The notes under the pieces: generated by a model | The model's input: the letters and a program-made list of their open reading frames with translations, nothing else | The model's database searches: none | What the model was told of the DNA's origin: nothing | In this document: positions 26,692 through 34,916 of the stretch, piece after piece | Layout: each line of letters starts with the position of its first letter | Position numbering within the stretch: the stretch's first letter is position 1 | From: Streptomyces soli | GTDB taxonomy: Bacteria > Actinomycetota > Actinomycetes > Streptomycetales > Streptomycetaceae | DNA: 64,000 bases | Assembly: GCF_003999195.1 (NCBI RefSeq) | Contig: NZ_RJVR01000306.1 | Span: 1-64,000, forward strand | Direction of reading: 5' to 3' | Program-made: the position numbers and the translations under genes

Positions 26692-27554
26692 CCTCCACTG
26701 CCGTAGTCGCCCTCCCGCCGGCCGCACGCCGGGCCCGGCGCAAGGGTGCCGCGCTGGGGCTGCTGGCCTGGCTGGTCGGCATCGTCTTCGTCCTGCCCGT
26801 GCTGTGGATGGTGCTCACTTCCCTGCACTCCGAGACCGACGCCGCCACCAACCCGCCGTCCCTGGCGGCCTCGCTCACCCTGGACGCCTACCGGAACTTC
26901 TTCGGTGCCGGAGGCGGGGCCAGTCCGTGGCCCGCGCTGATCAACTCCGCGACGGCGTCCATCGTGTCGACGCTGCTGGTGCTGGTGCTGGCGACACCGG
27001 CCGCGTACGCGCTGTCGATCCGGCCGGTCAAGAAGTGGACGGACGTGCTGTTCTTCTTCCTGTCCACCAAGATGCTGCCGGTCGTGGCCGGGCTGCTGCC
27101 GATCTACCTGTTCGCCAAGAACATCGGCATGCTCGACAACATCTGGCTGCTCGTCATCCTCTACACGTCGATGAACCTGCCGATCGCCGTGTGGATGATG
27201 CAGTCGTTCCTCTCCGACGTGCCCGTGTCGATCATCGAGGCCGCCCAGATTGACGGGGCCCGCCTGCCGACGATCCTGGCCCGGGTGGTGGGCCCGATCG
27301 CCGGGCCCGGGATCGCCGCCACCGCGCTGATCTGCTTCATCTTCAGCTGGAACGAGATGCTCTTCGCCCGGGTCCTCACGTCGGTGGTCGCGCAGACCGC
27401 GCCGGTGTTCCTGACCGGCTTCATCACCAGCCAGGGCCTGTTCCTGGCCCAGGTGTGCGCCGCGTCGATCGTCATCTCCCTGCCGGTGCTCGCCGCCGGC
27501 TTCGCCGCCCAGGACAAGCTGGTCCAGGGCCTGTCTCTAGGAGCCGTCAAATGA
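26688..27554 (+). CDS. ABC transporter permease (CUT1, MalG-type)
   Basis: Second permease, 288 residues, six hydrophobic segments, with the EAA loop in SIIEAAQIDGARLPTILARV followed by PIAGPGIAATALICFIFSWNE, typical of MalG-type subunits. It overlaps both neighbours by the ATGA arrangement, giving a strictly coupled SBP-permease-permease-dehydrogenase operon. Confidence 0.9.
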   Translation: MTSTAVVALPPAARRARRKGAALGLLAWLVGIVFVLPVLWMVLTSLHSETDAATNPPSLAASLTLDAYRNFFGAGGGASPWPALINSATASIVSTLLVLVLATPAAYALSIRPVKKWTDVLFFFLSTKMLPVVAGLLPIYLFAKNIGMLDNIWLLVILYTSMNLPIAVWMMQSFLSDVPVSIIEAAQIDGARLPTILARVVGPIAGPGIAATALICFIFSWNEMLFARVLTSVVAQTAPVFLTGFITSQGLFLAQVCAASIVISLPVLAAGFAAQDKLVQGLSLGAVK

Positions 27555-28540
27555 GGGCCGCACTTATCGAAGCCCCCGGCAAGGTCTCCCTCGTCACGGT
27601 TCCCGACCCGGTGCCGGGCCCGCGCGACGTGGTCGTGGACGTGGCCGCATGCGGGCTGTGCGGGACCGATCTGCACATCCTGCAGGGCGAGTTCGCGCCC
27701 ACCCTGCCGATCGTGCCCGGGCACGAGTTCGCCGGCGAGGTCGTCGGGATCGGCACCGAGGTCACCGAACTGGCCGTGGGCGACAAGGTGGCCGTCGACC
27801 CTTCCCTGTACTGCCACGAGTGCCGCTACTGCCGGATCGGGCGCGGCAACCTCTGCGACCGCTGGGGGGCCATCGGCGTCACCGTCGCGGGCGGCGCCGC
27901 CGAGTTCGCGGTCGCTCCGGTGGCCAACTGCGTACGGCTGCCCGAGCACGTGAGCGTACACAACGCCGCGCTGATCGAGCCGCTCTCGTGCGCGGTACGC
28001 GGATACGACGTCCTCAACGCCCGGATGGGCACGGAGGTGCTGATCTACGGCTCCGGGACGATGGGGCTGATGATGCTGGAGCTCGCCAAGCGCACCGGCG
28101 CCGCCAGCGTGGACGTCGTCGACGTCAACCCGGAGCGGCTGGCGACCGCCCGCGCGCTGGGCTGCTCGCGGTCGGCCGCCTCGGCGGCAGAGCTGGAGCA
28201 ACCTCGCGGCTGGGACGTGGTCATCGACGCCACCGGCAACCCCGCCGCCATCCAGGACGGCCTGGGCCGGGTCGCCAAGGCCGGGACCTTCCTGCAGTTC
28301 GGGGTCGCCGACTACGCCACAACCGCCACCATCGAGCCGTACAAGATCTACAACCAGGAGATCACCATCACCGGCTCGATGGCCGTGCTCCACAGCTACG
28401 AGCGGGCCGCCGCCCTGTTCGCCGCCGGCGTGCTCGACCCCGAGGTGTTCATCAGCCACCGGCTCCCGCTGGCGGAGTACCCGCAAGCGCTGGACCAGTT
28501 CCGGTCCGGGCAGGGCCGGAAGATCGTGGTGGTGCCGTAA
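27551..28540 (+). CDS. Zinc-dependent alcohol/polyol dehydrogenase (MDR family)
   Basis: Medium-chain dehydrogenase of 329 residues. Catalytic zinc residues are in CGLCGTDLHI and GHEFAGEV; the structural-zinc cysteine cluster reads CHECRYCRIGRGNLC; the Rossmann motif is YGSGTMGLMML. ATG overlaps the permease stop. In DeoR-CUT1 operons such enzymes oxidise the imported polyol (sorbitol, xylitol, arabitol and others) to a ketose. The precise substrate is inferred only by context. Confidence 0.88.
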   Translation: MRAALIEAPGKVSLVTVPDPVPGPRDVVVDVAACGLCGTDLHILQGEFAPTLPIVPGHEFAGEVVGIGTEVTELAVGDKVAVDPSLYCHECRYCRIGRGNLCDRWGAIGVTVAGGAAEFAVAPVANCVRLPEHVSVHNAALIEPLSCAVRGYDVLNARMGTEVLIYGSGTMGLMMLELAKRTGAASVDVVDVNPERLATARALGCSRSAASAAELEQPRGWDVVIDATGNPAAIQDGLGRVAKAGTFLQFGVADYATTATIEPYKIYNQEITITGSMAVLHSYERAAALFAAGVLDPEVFISHRLPLAEYPQALDQFRSGQGRKIVVVP

Positions 28541-28550
28541 CGGCCGCCGG

Positions 28551-30092
28551 TCAGCGCGGTTCGCGGGCCCCGCACTGCAGCGGCGGGGCCCCGATCGCGC
28601 AGTGGTGGCGGCACGGCGGCTCGGGCCTGGCCTGCGGCTCATCGCCGGGCGCGGCCTCGGCGGGCGCCTCGCGCAGGGCGTCGGAGCGGATGGTGAACCA
28701 GGCCAGCAGCGAGCCCGCCACCAGCAGGCCCGCGCAGATCATCACGGCCGTACGGAAGCCGGTGCCGAAGGCCGCCGGAATCTCGTAGTCGTTGCCCGAC
28801 AGCCCCACCAGCAGCGGCAGCGCGGCCACCGCCAGCAGGCCGGCCGCCCGGGCCACGGCGTTGTTGACGCCCGAGGCGGCCCCGGCGTGCCGGTCGTCGG
28901 CGGAGGCCAGGACGGTGGCGGTGAGCGGGGCGACGGTGGCGGCCAGCCCCAGCCCGAAGACGGACACGGCTGGCAGCACGTCCGCCAGGTACGAGGCACC
29001 GGCCCCGATCCGGGTCATCAGCAGGAGCCCCACGGCGCAGACGGCGGGGCCCACCGTCATCGGGATCCGGGGACCGATGCGGGCGGCCAGGCGGCCGGAC
29101 CGCTCGGACAGCAGCAGCATGATGACGGTGATCGGCAGCAGGGCGGTGCCGGAGGCGAGCGCGGAGAAACCGGCCTCGGTCTGCAGCTCCAGGACGAGGA
29201 AGAAGAACACCCCGCCCAGCGCGGCGTAGACCGCGAAGGTCACCACGTTGGCGGCGGTGAACTGCCCGGAGGCGAACAGCCCCGGCGGCAGCATCGGGTG
29301 GTGGCTGCGCCGTTCCACCAGGACGAAGCCGGCCAGGCAGCCGGCGCCCAGGACACCGGAGAGCACGGTGACGGCGATGCTCGTGGAGTTGCCGCCGGCC
29401 GCGATCAGGGCGTACGTCACCCCGGCCAGCCCGGCGGCTCCGAGCGTGGCGCCCTGCCAGTCGAAGCGGCCGGTCGCCGTTTCGTCGCGGCTCTCGGGCA
29501 CATGCCGGACCGCGATGGCGACGACCGTGGCCGCCAGCGGAAGGTTGATCAGGAAGACCCAGCGCCAGCCGGCCGAGTCCACCAGCCAGCCGCCGAGCAG
29601 CGGCCCCAGCGCGCCCGCGATGCCGCCCAGCCCGGACCACACGCCGATCGCCCTGGCGCGGTCCTGCGCGGCGAACGACGACTGGATCAGCGCCAGCGAC
29701 CCCGGCGTGAGCAGGGCCCCGCCGACGCCCTGCAGCGTCCGCGCGGCGATCAGCGTCCCGATGTCGGGGGCAAGCCCGCACAGCAGCGAGGCGGCCGCGA
29801 ACCACACCGCCCCCGTCACGAACACCTTCCGGCGGCCGTACCGGTCCCCCAGCGAACCGCCCAGCAGGATCAGGGCGGCCAGGGACAGGGTGTAGGCGTT
29901 GACCGTCCACTGCAGACCGGCCAGCGAGGCGCCCAGGTTCCGGCCGATCGTGGGGAGCGCGACATTGACGACGGTGCCGTCCAGGAAGGTCATCCCGGAT
30001 CCGAGGACGACGGCGGCCAGCACCCAGCGGCCCCCGGCCTGCGACATCGTCAGGCCTCCGGACGCCTTCACGGCGCGTACGGCATCCGTCAT
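28551..30092 (-). CDS. MFS drug exporter, EmrB/QacA (DHA2, 14-TMS) family
   Basis: Integral membrane antiporter of 513 residues with about 14 hydrophobic segments. It has the DHA2 signatures LDGTVVNVALP in segment 1, GDRYGRRKVF after segment 2 and the motif C region GLGGIAGALGPLLGGWL. GGAGG precedes the ATG by 5 nt. It is convergent with the dehydrogenase, 10 bp apart. No linked TetR or MarR regulator is visible. Probably exports lipophilic compounds; the substrate is unknown. Confidence 0.9.
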   Translation of the reverse strand: MTDAVRAVKASGGLTMSQAGGRWVLAAVVLGSGMTFLDGTVVNVALPTIGRNLGASLAGLQWTVNAYTLSLAALILLGGSLGDRYGRRKVFVTGAVWFAAASLLCGLAPDIGTLIAARTLQGVGGALLTPGSLALIQSSFAAQDRARAIGVWSGLGGIAGALGPLLGGWLVDSAGWRWVFLINLPLAATVVAIAVRHVPESRDETATGRFDWQGATLGAAGLAGVTYALIAAGGNSTSIAVTVLSGVLGAGCLAGFVLVERRSHHPMLPPGLFASGQFTAANVVTFAVYAALGGVFFFLVLELQTEAGFSALASGTALLPITVIMLLLSERSGRLAARIGPRIPMTVGPAVCAVGLLLMTRIGAGASYLADVLPAVSVFGLGLAATVAPLTATVLASADDRHAGAASGVNNAVARAAGLLAVAALPLLVGLSGNDYEIPAAFGTGFRTAVMICAGLLVAGSLLAWFTIRSDALREAPAEAAPGDEPQARPEPPCRHHCAIGAPPLQCGAREPR

Positions 30093-30131
30093 ACCGGCCT
30101 CCGTGATCCGCGCGTACGGATACCACGCAGG

Positions 30132-30383
30132 CTACTCCCGCCCGGGCGCGGCGGCGGCATCGACTGCGTAGGGTCGGAGGTAGGCGAGTTCCTCGGTCCT
30201 CTTCCAGGCGGTGAGCATCGCCGAGGTGGCGTTGTAGTTGACGCTCTCCTGCCGCTGGTACCACGCGGTGGTACGGGCTTCGAGGGCCATGTTGTAGACC
30301 TTCCGCACGCAGCCGAACGTGCGCGACAGCTCGGCGGCCTGCGCGTCGGTCGGATAGAAGCGGTACTTGAACGCCCGCTTCAC
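30132..30383 (-). pseudogene. TnpB/OrfB (IS200/IS605-type) N-terminal stub
   Basis: A GTG start gives VKRAFKYRFYPTDAQAAELS, followed by TFGCVRKVYNMALEAR and TAWKRTEELAYL, which is the conserved N-terminal segment of TnpB-family proteins. After about 70 residues the similarity ends, and the protein stops at 83. The RuvC-like and zinc-ribbon parts are missing, so it cannot be functional. No TnpA or flanking element ends were seen. Confidence 0.75.
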
Positions 30384-30542
30384 GTGAGTGGTCAGCTCAC
30401 AAACTACCACACCGGCTTGTGACTGACGGGGGCTGAACGGGGGAAGGCGTTCCGCGCAGCGCCGCAATGCGCCCGCCCTCCGGACGTCCTATCGTCGGGA
30501 CTGCCGGAGTCGCGTCAGTCTTCCCTCCAAGGAGCCATGCTG

Positions 30543-30956
30543 ATGAGCACGCCGCACCCCCACACCCACGTCGATGTCCTGCTCTCGGCCCAGGACCGCA
30601 AGGACGCCGACGCCGTATTCGGCGCCCTGGAGCGTGTTTTCCCCGATACGAAGGCCGGCCACGGACCCACCGGAGCGCGTACGCCCGATGCCTCCGGCTC
30701 GGCCCATCCGACCGTCTGGGCGCTGGACGTCGACGCCCGGACCCATGGTTCGGAGGCGGGCCCGGTGGAGCTGCGCGCGCCTGTCACCGCGGATCTGTCC
30801 GGCGACCCGCACCATGTCCACGAGGTCGAGACCGCGCTGGCCAAGTCCTTCGGCGTCGACGAGCGCAGTTCGGTGTCCGGGGACCAGGAGCTGGACGTAC
30901 GGCTGCGCCTCACCGCGCGGGACGCGGCGGCAGGCGGTGCAGCCGGACCTCGGTGA
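30543..30956 (+). CDS. Hypothetical protein
   Basis: A 137-residue soluble protein with a His/Pro start (MSTPHPHTHVDVLLSAQDRKDADAV), a disordered middle and an alternating alpha/beta C-terminal half. I do not recognise a family. AAGGAG is 8 nt before the ATG at 30543, which is therefore preferred to the ATG at 30537. Its last 47 bp overlap the 3' end of the decayed metallophosphoesterase on the other strand. Confidence 0.6.
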   Translation: MSTPHPHTHVDVLLSAQDRKDADAVFGALERVFPDTKAGHGPTGARTPDASGSAHPTVWALDVDARTHGSEAGPVELRAPVTADLSGDPHHVHEVETALAKSFGVDERSSVSGDQELDVRLRLTARDAAAGGAAGPR

Positions 30957-31454
30957 GCGTGCCCGCCGTGACCTCCGGTCATGTACGTGCAGTGTGGCTG
31001 CCGCCTGCGGTCGGTGGGCGACCCGGGGTTGAGCAGCCTCCCCCAGCCTTCGGCCGGGGGACCCCCATCTCGCTTCGCTCCCCGCCGGGGGCGGTGGAGT
31101 CCCAGGGGATGTGACTGTGCCCGAACACCAGCACGTCGAAGTCGGGATAGCATTCCGCGCAGCGCTTCTCGCGGCCCTCGGCCGGTCCGGCCTCATGGAC
31201 GACCCCGAAGCGCAGACCGCCCAGTTCGGCCCGTGCCACCTCGGGCAGCCGGGCGCGCAGGCCCGGGCCGTCATTGCTGCCGTAGACGGCGATCAGGCGC
31301 CGGGCGCGTGCTTCCAGGAGGTCGAGAGTGGCTTCGTCGACCCAGTCGCCCGCGTGGATGACGGTGTCGGCGAGCGGGAGCCGGTCGAGGGTTCGGCGGG
31401 CAGTGCCTTGGCGCGCTTGGGCAGATGGGTGTCGGAGATCAGCAGCAGGCGCAC
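30910..31454 (-). pseudogene. YfcE-type metallophosphoesterase, multiply frameshifted
   Basis: All pieces of a calcineurin-like phosphodiesterase of about 165 residues are present but in different frames: GTG start and RLLLISDTHLPKRAKALP (DxH motif), then HAGDWVD, YGSNDG and FGHSHIPWDSTAP in a second frame, LLNPGSPTDRRRQPHCTYM in a third, and VTAGTLTEVRLHRLPPRP before the stop in a fourth. The breaks lie near 31395 (1-nt change), at 31039-31082 (44-bp repeat insertion) and near 30975 (1-nt change). Three independent lesions argue for real decay rather than sequencing error. The metal-site motifs themselves are still intact. Confidence 0.8.
31039..31082. repeat. 44-bp hairpin-forming repeat inserted in the metallophosphoesterase
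   Basis: The inserted segment contains CCCCCAGCCTTCGGCCGGGGG, shortened here to its arms CCCCCaGCC and GGCcGGGGG around TTC, then ACCCCCATCTCGCTTCGCTCC. Removing it restores the reading frame and the usual HIPWD...LLNPGS spacing of the enzyme. Similar GC-rich hairpin units recur in Streptomyces intergenic DNA, as I recall; copy number here needs a genome search. Confidence 0.65.
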
Positions 31455-31522
31455 GGACCCACAGTAGGGGCAGCGGCCGGGCCGGACGGGAATCCCACGG
31501 CGCGGCGGGCGTTGCAGCAGAG

Positions 31523-32518
31523 GTGACTTCGACATCGCCGCACGTCAGGCTCTCGGTACTGGACCGCTCGCGCATCCGCCGGGGGCAGGATCCGGGGCAG
31601 GCGCTGCGGGACACGGTCGACTTCGCGCGGGAGGCGGAGGCGCTGGGTTTCCACCGGTTCTGGGTGTCCGAGCACCACGGGGTTCCAGGGGTCGCGGGCT
31701 CGGCGCCGACGGTACTGGCGGCGGCCGTGGCGGCGGCGACCTCGCGGATCCGGGTGGGGACCGGCGGGGTGATGCTGCCGAACCACCGGCCGATCGTGGT
31801 GGCCGAGCAGTTCGGGGTGCTGGAGTCGCTGTTCCCGGGCCGGATCGACATGGGCCTGGGCCGGTCGGTGGGGTTCACCGACGGCGTGCGGCGGGCGCTG
31901 GGCCGCGACAAGGATGCCATGGAGGACTTCGGGGCCATGCTGGCGGACCTGCTCGGGTATTTCACAGGTGGCGGGACGGTGCGGGCGTATCCCGCCACCG
32001 GGCTGCGGGTGCCCGCCTTCGTATTGGCCACCGGGTCGGGGGCCGATGTGGCGGCGGAGCAGGGGCTGCCGCTGGTCATCGGGGCGGTTCGGGGCGAGGA
32101 GCGGATGCTGGAGGCGGTCGGCCGCTATCGCGCGGGGTTCCGGCCGTCGGCGTGGGCGGCGCAGCCGTATGTAGTGGTCTCGGCGGCGGTGGCGGTCGCC
32201 GAAACGACCGAGCGGGCGCGCGATCTGCTGGTCCCGGAGGCGTGGGCGGCGGCCTGGGCGCGTACGCACGGGACCTTCCCGCCGCTGATTCCGGCTGGGG
32301 AGATTGCTTCGCTTGTCATGACACCCCGGGAGCGGACGTACTTCGAGGAGTCGCTGCGGGGTCACCTCCACGGGACGGAGGGCGAGGTGGCCAAGGCGCT
32401 GACGGGGCTGGTGGAGCGCAGCGGAGCCGATGAGGTGCTGGTGGCGACCAGCACCTTCGACCGGGCGGCGATGGGGGATTCCTACCGGCGGCTGGCGGGG
32501 CTCGCGGGGCTGGGCTGA
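31523..32518 (+). CDS. LLM-class flavin-dependent oxidoreductase
   Basis: Luciferase-like monooxygenase family TIM barrel of 331 residues. Signature blocks: LSVLDRSRIRRG, FWVSEHHGVPGVAGSAPTVL, IRVGTGGVMLPNHRPIVVAEQFGVLESLFPGRID and LGLGRSVG-like DMGLGRSVGFTDG. It uses reduced FMN or F420. The GTG at 31523 is chosen because the protein family begins immediately before LSVLD; the ribosome site is weak (GCAGAGG). It is divergent from the decayed metallophosphoesterase and convergent with a small minus-strand gene 4 bp away. Substrate unknown. Confidence 0.85.
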   Translation: MTSTSPHVRLSVLDRSRIRRGQDPGQALRDTVDFAREAEALGFHRFWVSEHHGVPGVAGSAPTVLAAAVAAATSRIRVGTGGVMLPNHRPIVVAEQFGVLESLFPGRIDMGLGRSVGFTDGVRRALGRDKDAMEDFGAMLADLLGYFTGGGTVRAYPATGLRVPAFVLATGSGADVAAEQGLPLVIGAVRGEERMLEAVGRYRAGFRPSAWAAQPYVVVSAAVAVAETTERARDLLVPEAWAAAWARTHGTFPPLIPAGEIASLVMTPRERTYFEESLRGHLHGTEGEVAKALTGLVERSGADEVLVATSTFDRAAMGDSYRRLAGLAGLG

Positions 32519-32522
32519 CCGG

Positions 32523-32720
32523 TCAGTCGATGTCCAGGGTGTCGGTGTAGAGGTCGAACTCGACGAGCCCGTCCGGGGTGGTCCGTACGCTCGCGGGGCG
32601 GGTGCGGGGGTAGCGCGAGGCGATGGTGTCGGCGATGCGGTGCGCGGTCGCCGCGTCGGCGGCGGCGATGCGGATGTGGGCCACGCCGGGCTCGTGCAGT
32701 GGTCCGGGATGTTCGGCCAT
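32523..32720 (-). CDS. Small hypothetical protein (65 aa)
   Basis: Short soluble protein with one predicted beta-alpha-beta-beta unit (VAHIRIAAADAATAHRIADTI, then VEFDLYTDT). It lies 27 bp downstream of the DUF397 gene and is probably co-transcribed with the XRE/DUF397 pair. Small proteins of this kind accompany such loci in Streptomyces; no function is known. Confidence 0.6.
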   Translation of the reverse strand: MAEHPGPLHEPGVAHIRIAAADAATAHRIADTIASRYPRTRPASVRTTPDGLVEFDLYTDTLDID

Positions 32721-32747
32721 GGGGCTCCCCCTCGTGGGGTGGGGTGG

Positions 32748-32993
32748 TCAGGACACCAGGAAGTCGGCTTGGCCGGCCTTCGCGCCCTGGATGAACATCG
32801 TGATCTCGTGGTGGGTGTAGATCAGGGCCGGCCCGTCGGGGTCGGTGGACTGGCGCAGGGCGATCCGTCCGTCGTGCAGCTTCATGGCCTCCACGCAGGA
32901 GCCTCCGTTGCCACCGCTCCACGGCTTGTGCCAACCCTCGGTGCCGAGGTCGCCGGCGCGCATGCCGTTGTATATGTGGTCGCCGTTGTGCAT
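32748..32993 (-). CDS. DUF397 domain protein
   Basis: An 81-residue protein with the DUF397 core: WHKPWSGGNGGSCVEAM, then IALRQSTDPDGPALIYT and the C-terminal helix FIQGAKAGQADFL. It lies 6 bp downstream of the XRE regulator gene. DUF397 proteins act as small partners of XRE/DUF5753 regulators (the WhiJ-like systems) in development and antibiotic control in Streptomyces. Confidence 0.9.
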   Translation of the reverse strand: MHNGDHIYNGMRAGDLGTEGWHKPWSGGNGGSCVEAMKLHDGRIALRQSTDPDGPALIYTHHEITMFIQGAKAGQADFLVS

Positions 32994-32999
32994 GTGCTG

Positions 33000-33863
33000 T
33001 CAGATCTCCTTGCGAACGCCATCGAGGATGGCTGCGGTGCTGTCTACCGGCGCGGCCTGCGCGCACATCCGGTCCAGGGCTTCGAGGAAGGCCGATACGT
33101 CGTCCCGGTCGTCCAGGTAGGCGGCGCCGACCAGACTCTCGGTGAAGACCACGTCGGGCAGTTCCCTCACCTGGAACCGGAAGATGTGGAACGGCCCGTA
33201 CATCGCCGGGTGGGGTCCGGCGGCGAAGGGCATCACCTGGAGCCGGATGTTGGGCCAAGAACAGGCTTCGACGAGTTGGTCGAGCTGGGCGCGCATGACG
33301 CCCGGGCCGCCGATGGGGCGGCGCAGCACGGTCTCGTCGACGCACACCCACAGCACGGGCGCGTCGGGGCGGGTGAGCAGGGTCTGCCGTTCCAGGCGAA
33401 GGGCGACCGAGCGCTCGATGTCGGGGGCGGGCAGGTGGGGGCTGCCGGCGCGCAGGACTGCACGCGCGTAGTCCTCGGTCTGCAGCAGGCCGGGGACGTA
33501 GTGCGGCTCGTAGGCGCGGATGGTGCGCGCTTCTCCCTCGAGGCTGACGAAGGCGCTGAACCAGGCGGGGAGCACGTCGCGGTAGCGGTGCCACCAGCCG
33601 GGGCGGTTGCCCTGCCGGGCGAGGAGGAGGAAGGCGCCGATCTCGTCGGGCTCGACTCCGTAGAGGAGCAGGAGCTTCTCCACGTACGGGATCTTGAGGC
33701 TGACCTCGGCCTTCTCCATGCGGCGTACGGTGGCGTGGGTGACGTCGAGGGCCCCGGCCGCCGCTTCGTAGGAGATTCCGGCCTTCTCACGCAGGTGCTG
33801 GAGCCGCTTGCCGAGGATCAGGCGCAGGACGGTCGGGGCTCCGCCCGACCGTGTCTCATGCAC
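33000..33863 (-). CDS. XRE-family regulator with DUF5753 domain (WhiJ-like)
   Basis: DNA-binding regulator of 287 residues with an N-terminal HTH_31/XRE domain (LGKRLQHLREKAGISYEAAAGAL, ATVRRMEKAEVSL) and the C-terminal DUF5753 domain (AYEPHYVPGLLQTEDYARAVL, RQTLLTRPDAP, VMPFAAGPHPAMYGPFHIF). The GTG at 33863 has AGAGG 6 nt upstream. It is divergent from a HATPase gene and is followed by DUF397, the classical three-part Streptomyces arrangement. Confidence 0.92.
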   Translation of the reverse strand: MHETRSGGAPTVLRLILGKRLQHLREKAGISYEAAAGALDVTHATVRRMEKAEVSLKIPYVEKLLLLYGVEPDEIGAFLLLARQGNRPGWWHRYRDVLPAWFSAFVSLEGEARTIRAYEPHYVPGLLQTEDYARAVLRAGSPHLPAPDIERSVALRLERQTLLTRPDAPVLWVCVDETVLRRPIGGPGVMRAQLDQLVEACSWPNIRLQVMPFAAGPHPAMYGPFHIFRFQVRELPDVVFTESLVGAAYLDDRDDVSAFLEALDRMCAQAAPVDSTAAILDGVRKEI

Positions 33864-33894
33864 GGCCCACCTCTCGCATAACAGCAGTCTGCCA

Positions 33895-33942
33895 TGCACT
33901 ACGTGCAGCAAGCAGCCTGTAGGGAGAAATGTGCAATTTGCA
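33895..33942. promoter_or_regulatory. Candidate operators between the XRE and HATPase genes
   Basis: Two short inverted repeats share the TGCA core: TGCAC-TAC-GTGCA (33895-33907) and TGCAA-T-TTGCA (33932-33942). The region is AT-richer than its surroundings and lies between divergent genes of the XRE/DUF397/HATPase module, so binding by the XRE regulator is plausible but unproven. Confidence 0.4.
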
Positions 33943-34032
33943 GATTGCCCTTGCCATCTGTCCTGAGTCGTGGCCATAGTGGCCTCTGTGACACGGCTGT
34001 GCCCACCCTTCGACGATGTCAGGAACCGCCCC

Positions 34033-34482
34033 ATGGAGCTGCCGATACCACGGGGATTTGCGGGCGATGTGTTCCGGTTGCCGGCGCAGGCCGAGTGTGT
34101 GGGCGCCGCCAGGCGGCAGGTCCGCGCGACGCTGAGCCGCTGGGGGCTGGCCCGGCTGTGCGACGACGCGGGTCTGGTCGTCACCGAGCTGTTCACGAAC
34201 GCCGTGCTGCACAGCGACAGCGACCACGTCACCTGCGCACTGTGGGCCAGGGCAGGACTGCTCCACGTCGAGGTCACCGACCAGGGCGACGGCAACTGCG
34301 GACCGGCCGTCCGCGAGGCCGGCGACGCCGAGGAGAACGGGCGCGGACTGGTCCTGGTCAACCATGTGGCGCAACAGTGGGGTGTCCGTCATCCGGGGCC
34401 CGAGGCGTGCGGCCGGACCGTCTGGGCGGCCCTGGCCTGCGGCGGAGTGGCGACCCATCAGGGCGCCCGGCTCACCGGCTGA
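34033..34482 (+). CDS. HATPase_c_2 (anti-sigma/RsbW-like) ATP-binding protein
   Basis: GHKL-fold serine kinase-like protein of 149 residues. It contains the N box (VVTELFTNAVLHSDS), the G1 box (VTDQGDG) and the G2 box (NGRGLVLVNHVA). ATG at 34033 has AGGAA 8 nt upstream; a GTG at 33970 would add 21 residues without homology. Such stand-alone ATPases partner the XRE/DUF397 module in Streptomyces and are presumed to modulate the regulator or an anti-sigma cascade. Confidence 0.85.
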   Translation: MELPIPRGFAGDVFRLPAQAECVGAARRQVRATLSRWGLARLCDDAGLVVTELFTNAVLHSDSDHVTCALWARAGLLHVEVTDQGDGNCGPAVREAGDAEENGRGLVLVNHVAQQWGVRHPGPEACGRTVWAALACGGVATHQGARLTG

Positions 34483-34724
34483 TCAGTAATCGGTTGGTGG
34501 CCGGAGCGTAACGGGATTAGTGTGGGTGGGGACGGAACGCCTCTCAGGGAAGCACCGATACCCTCGGCCCGTCCCGGGAAGCGCCAGCGATCTTGGCCGC
34601 CCACCCGGTTCCGCCCCCGGCGCCACCGCGTCCGAACAGCCCTTTTCCAGCCCCACCGGGCCGTTCGGCGTCCCGGTAGCGGCCGCGCTGGGCGACCCGG
34701 TTCACCCGACACAAGGAGTTCGCG

Positions 34725-34895
34725 GTGACACCAGAGCAGACCCAGCGGGAGCAGCTCCCGCCAGAACCCGACGATCGCCCTGCCCCTCCGCGGGATGTGC
34801 GCAATCTGGACGTGTGGGCGCGCTCCGCGCCGATTCGCCTCGCCGGTTACGAGGACGACCCGTCCGAGTCGCACATCCTCCGCAGCGTCGACTGA
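34725..34895 (+). CDS. Small peptide gene (56 aa), function unknown
   Basis: GTG start with AAGGAG 6 nt upstream, 56 codons, TGA, and a strong hairpin terminator 21 bp later. The peptide is acidic and Pro/Gln-rich at its N-terminus and ends with a more hydrophobic, conserved-looking part (RNLDVWARSAPIRLAGYEDD). No signal peptide, Cys or membrane segment. The complete signal set (ribosome site, terminator, isolation) says it is a real gene. The layout of a disordered leader plus a compact core resembles small RiPP-type precursors, but no modification enzyme is adjacent. Confidence 0.65.
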   Translation: MTPEQTQREQLPPEPDDRPAPPRDVRNLDVWARSAPIRLAGYEDDPSESHILRSVD

Positions 34896-34916
34896 GTCCC
34901 GGCCGGACTCAGCGCC

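Noticed and set aside
34483..34724. Reading frames in the 240 bp before the 56-aa peptide gene
   Set aside because: No ribosome sites or family patterns; treated as untranslated leader and promoter region.
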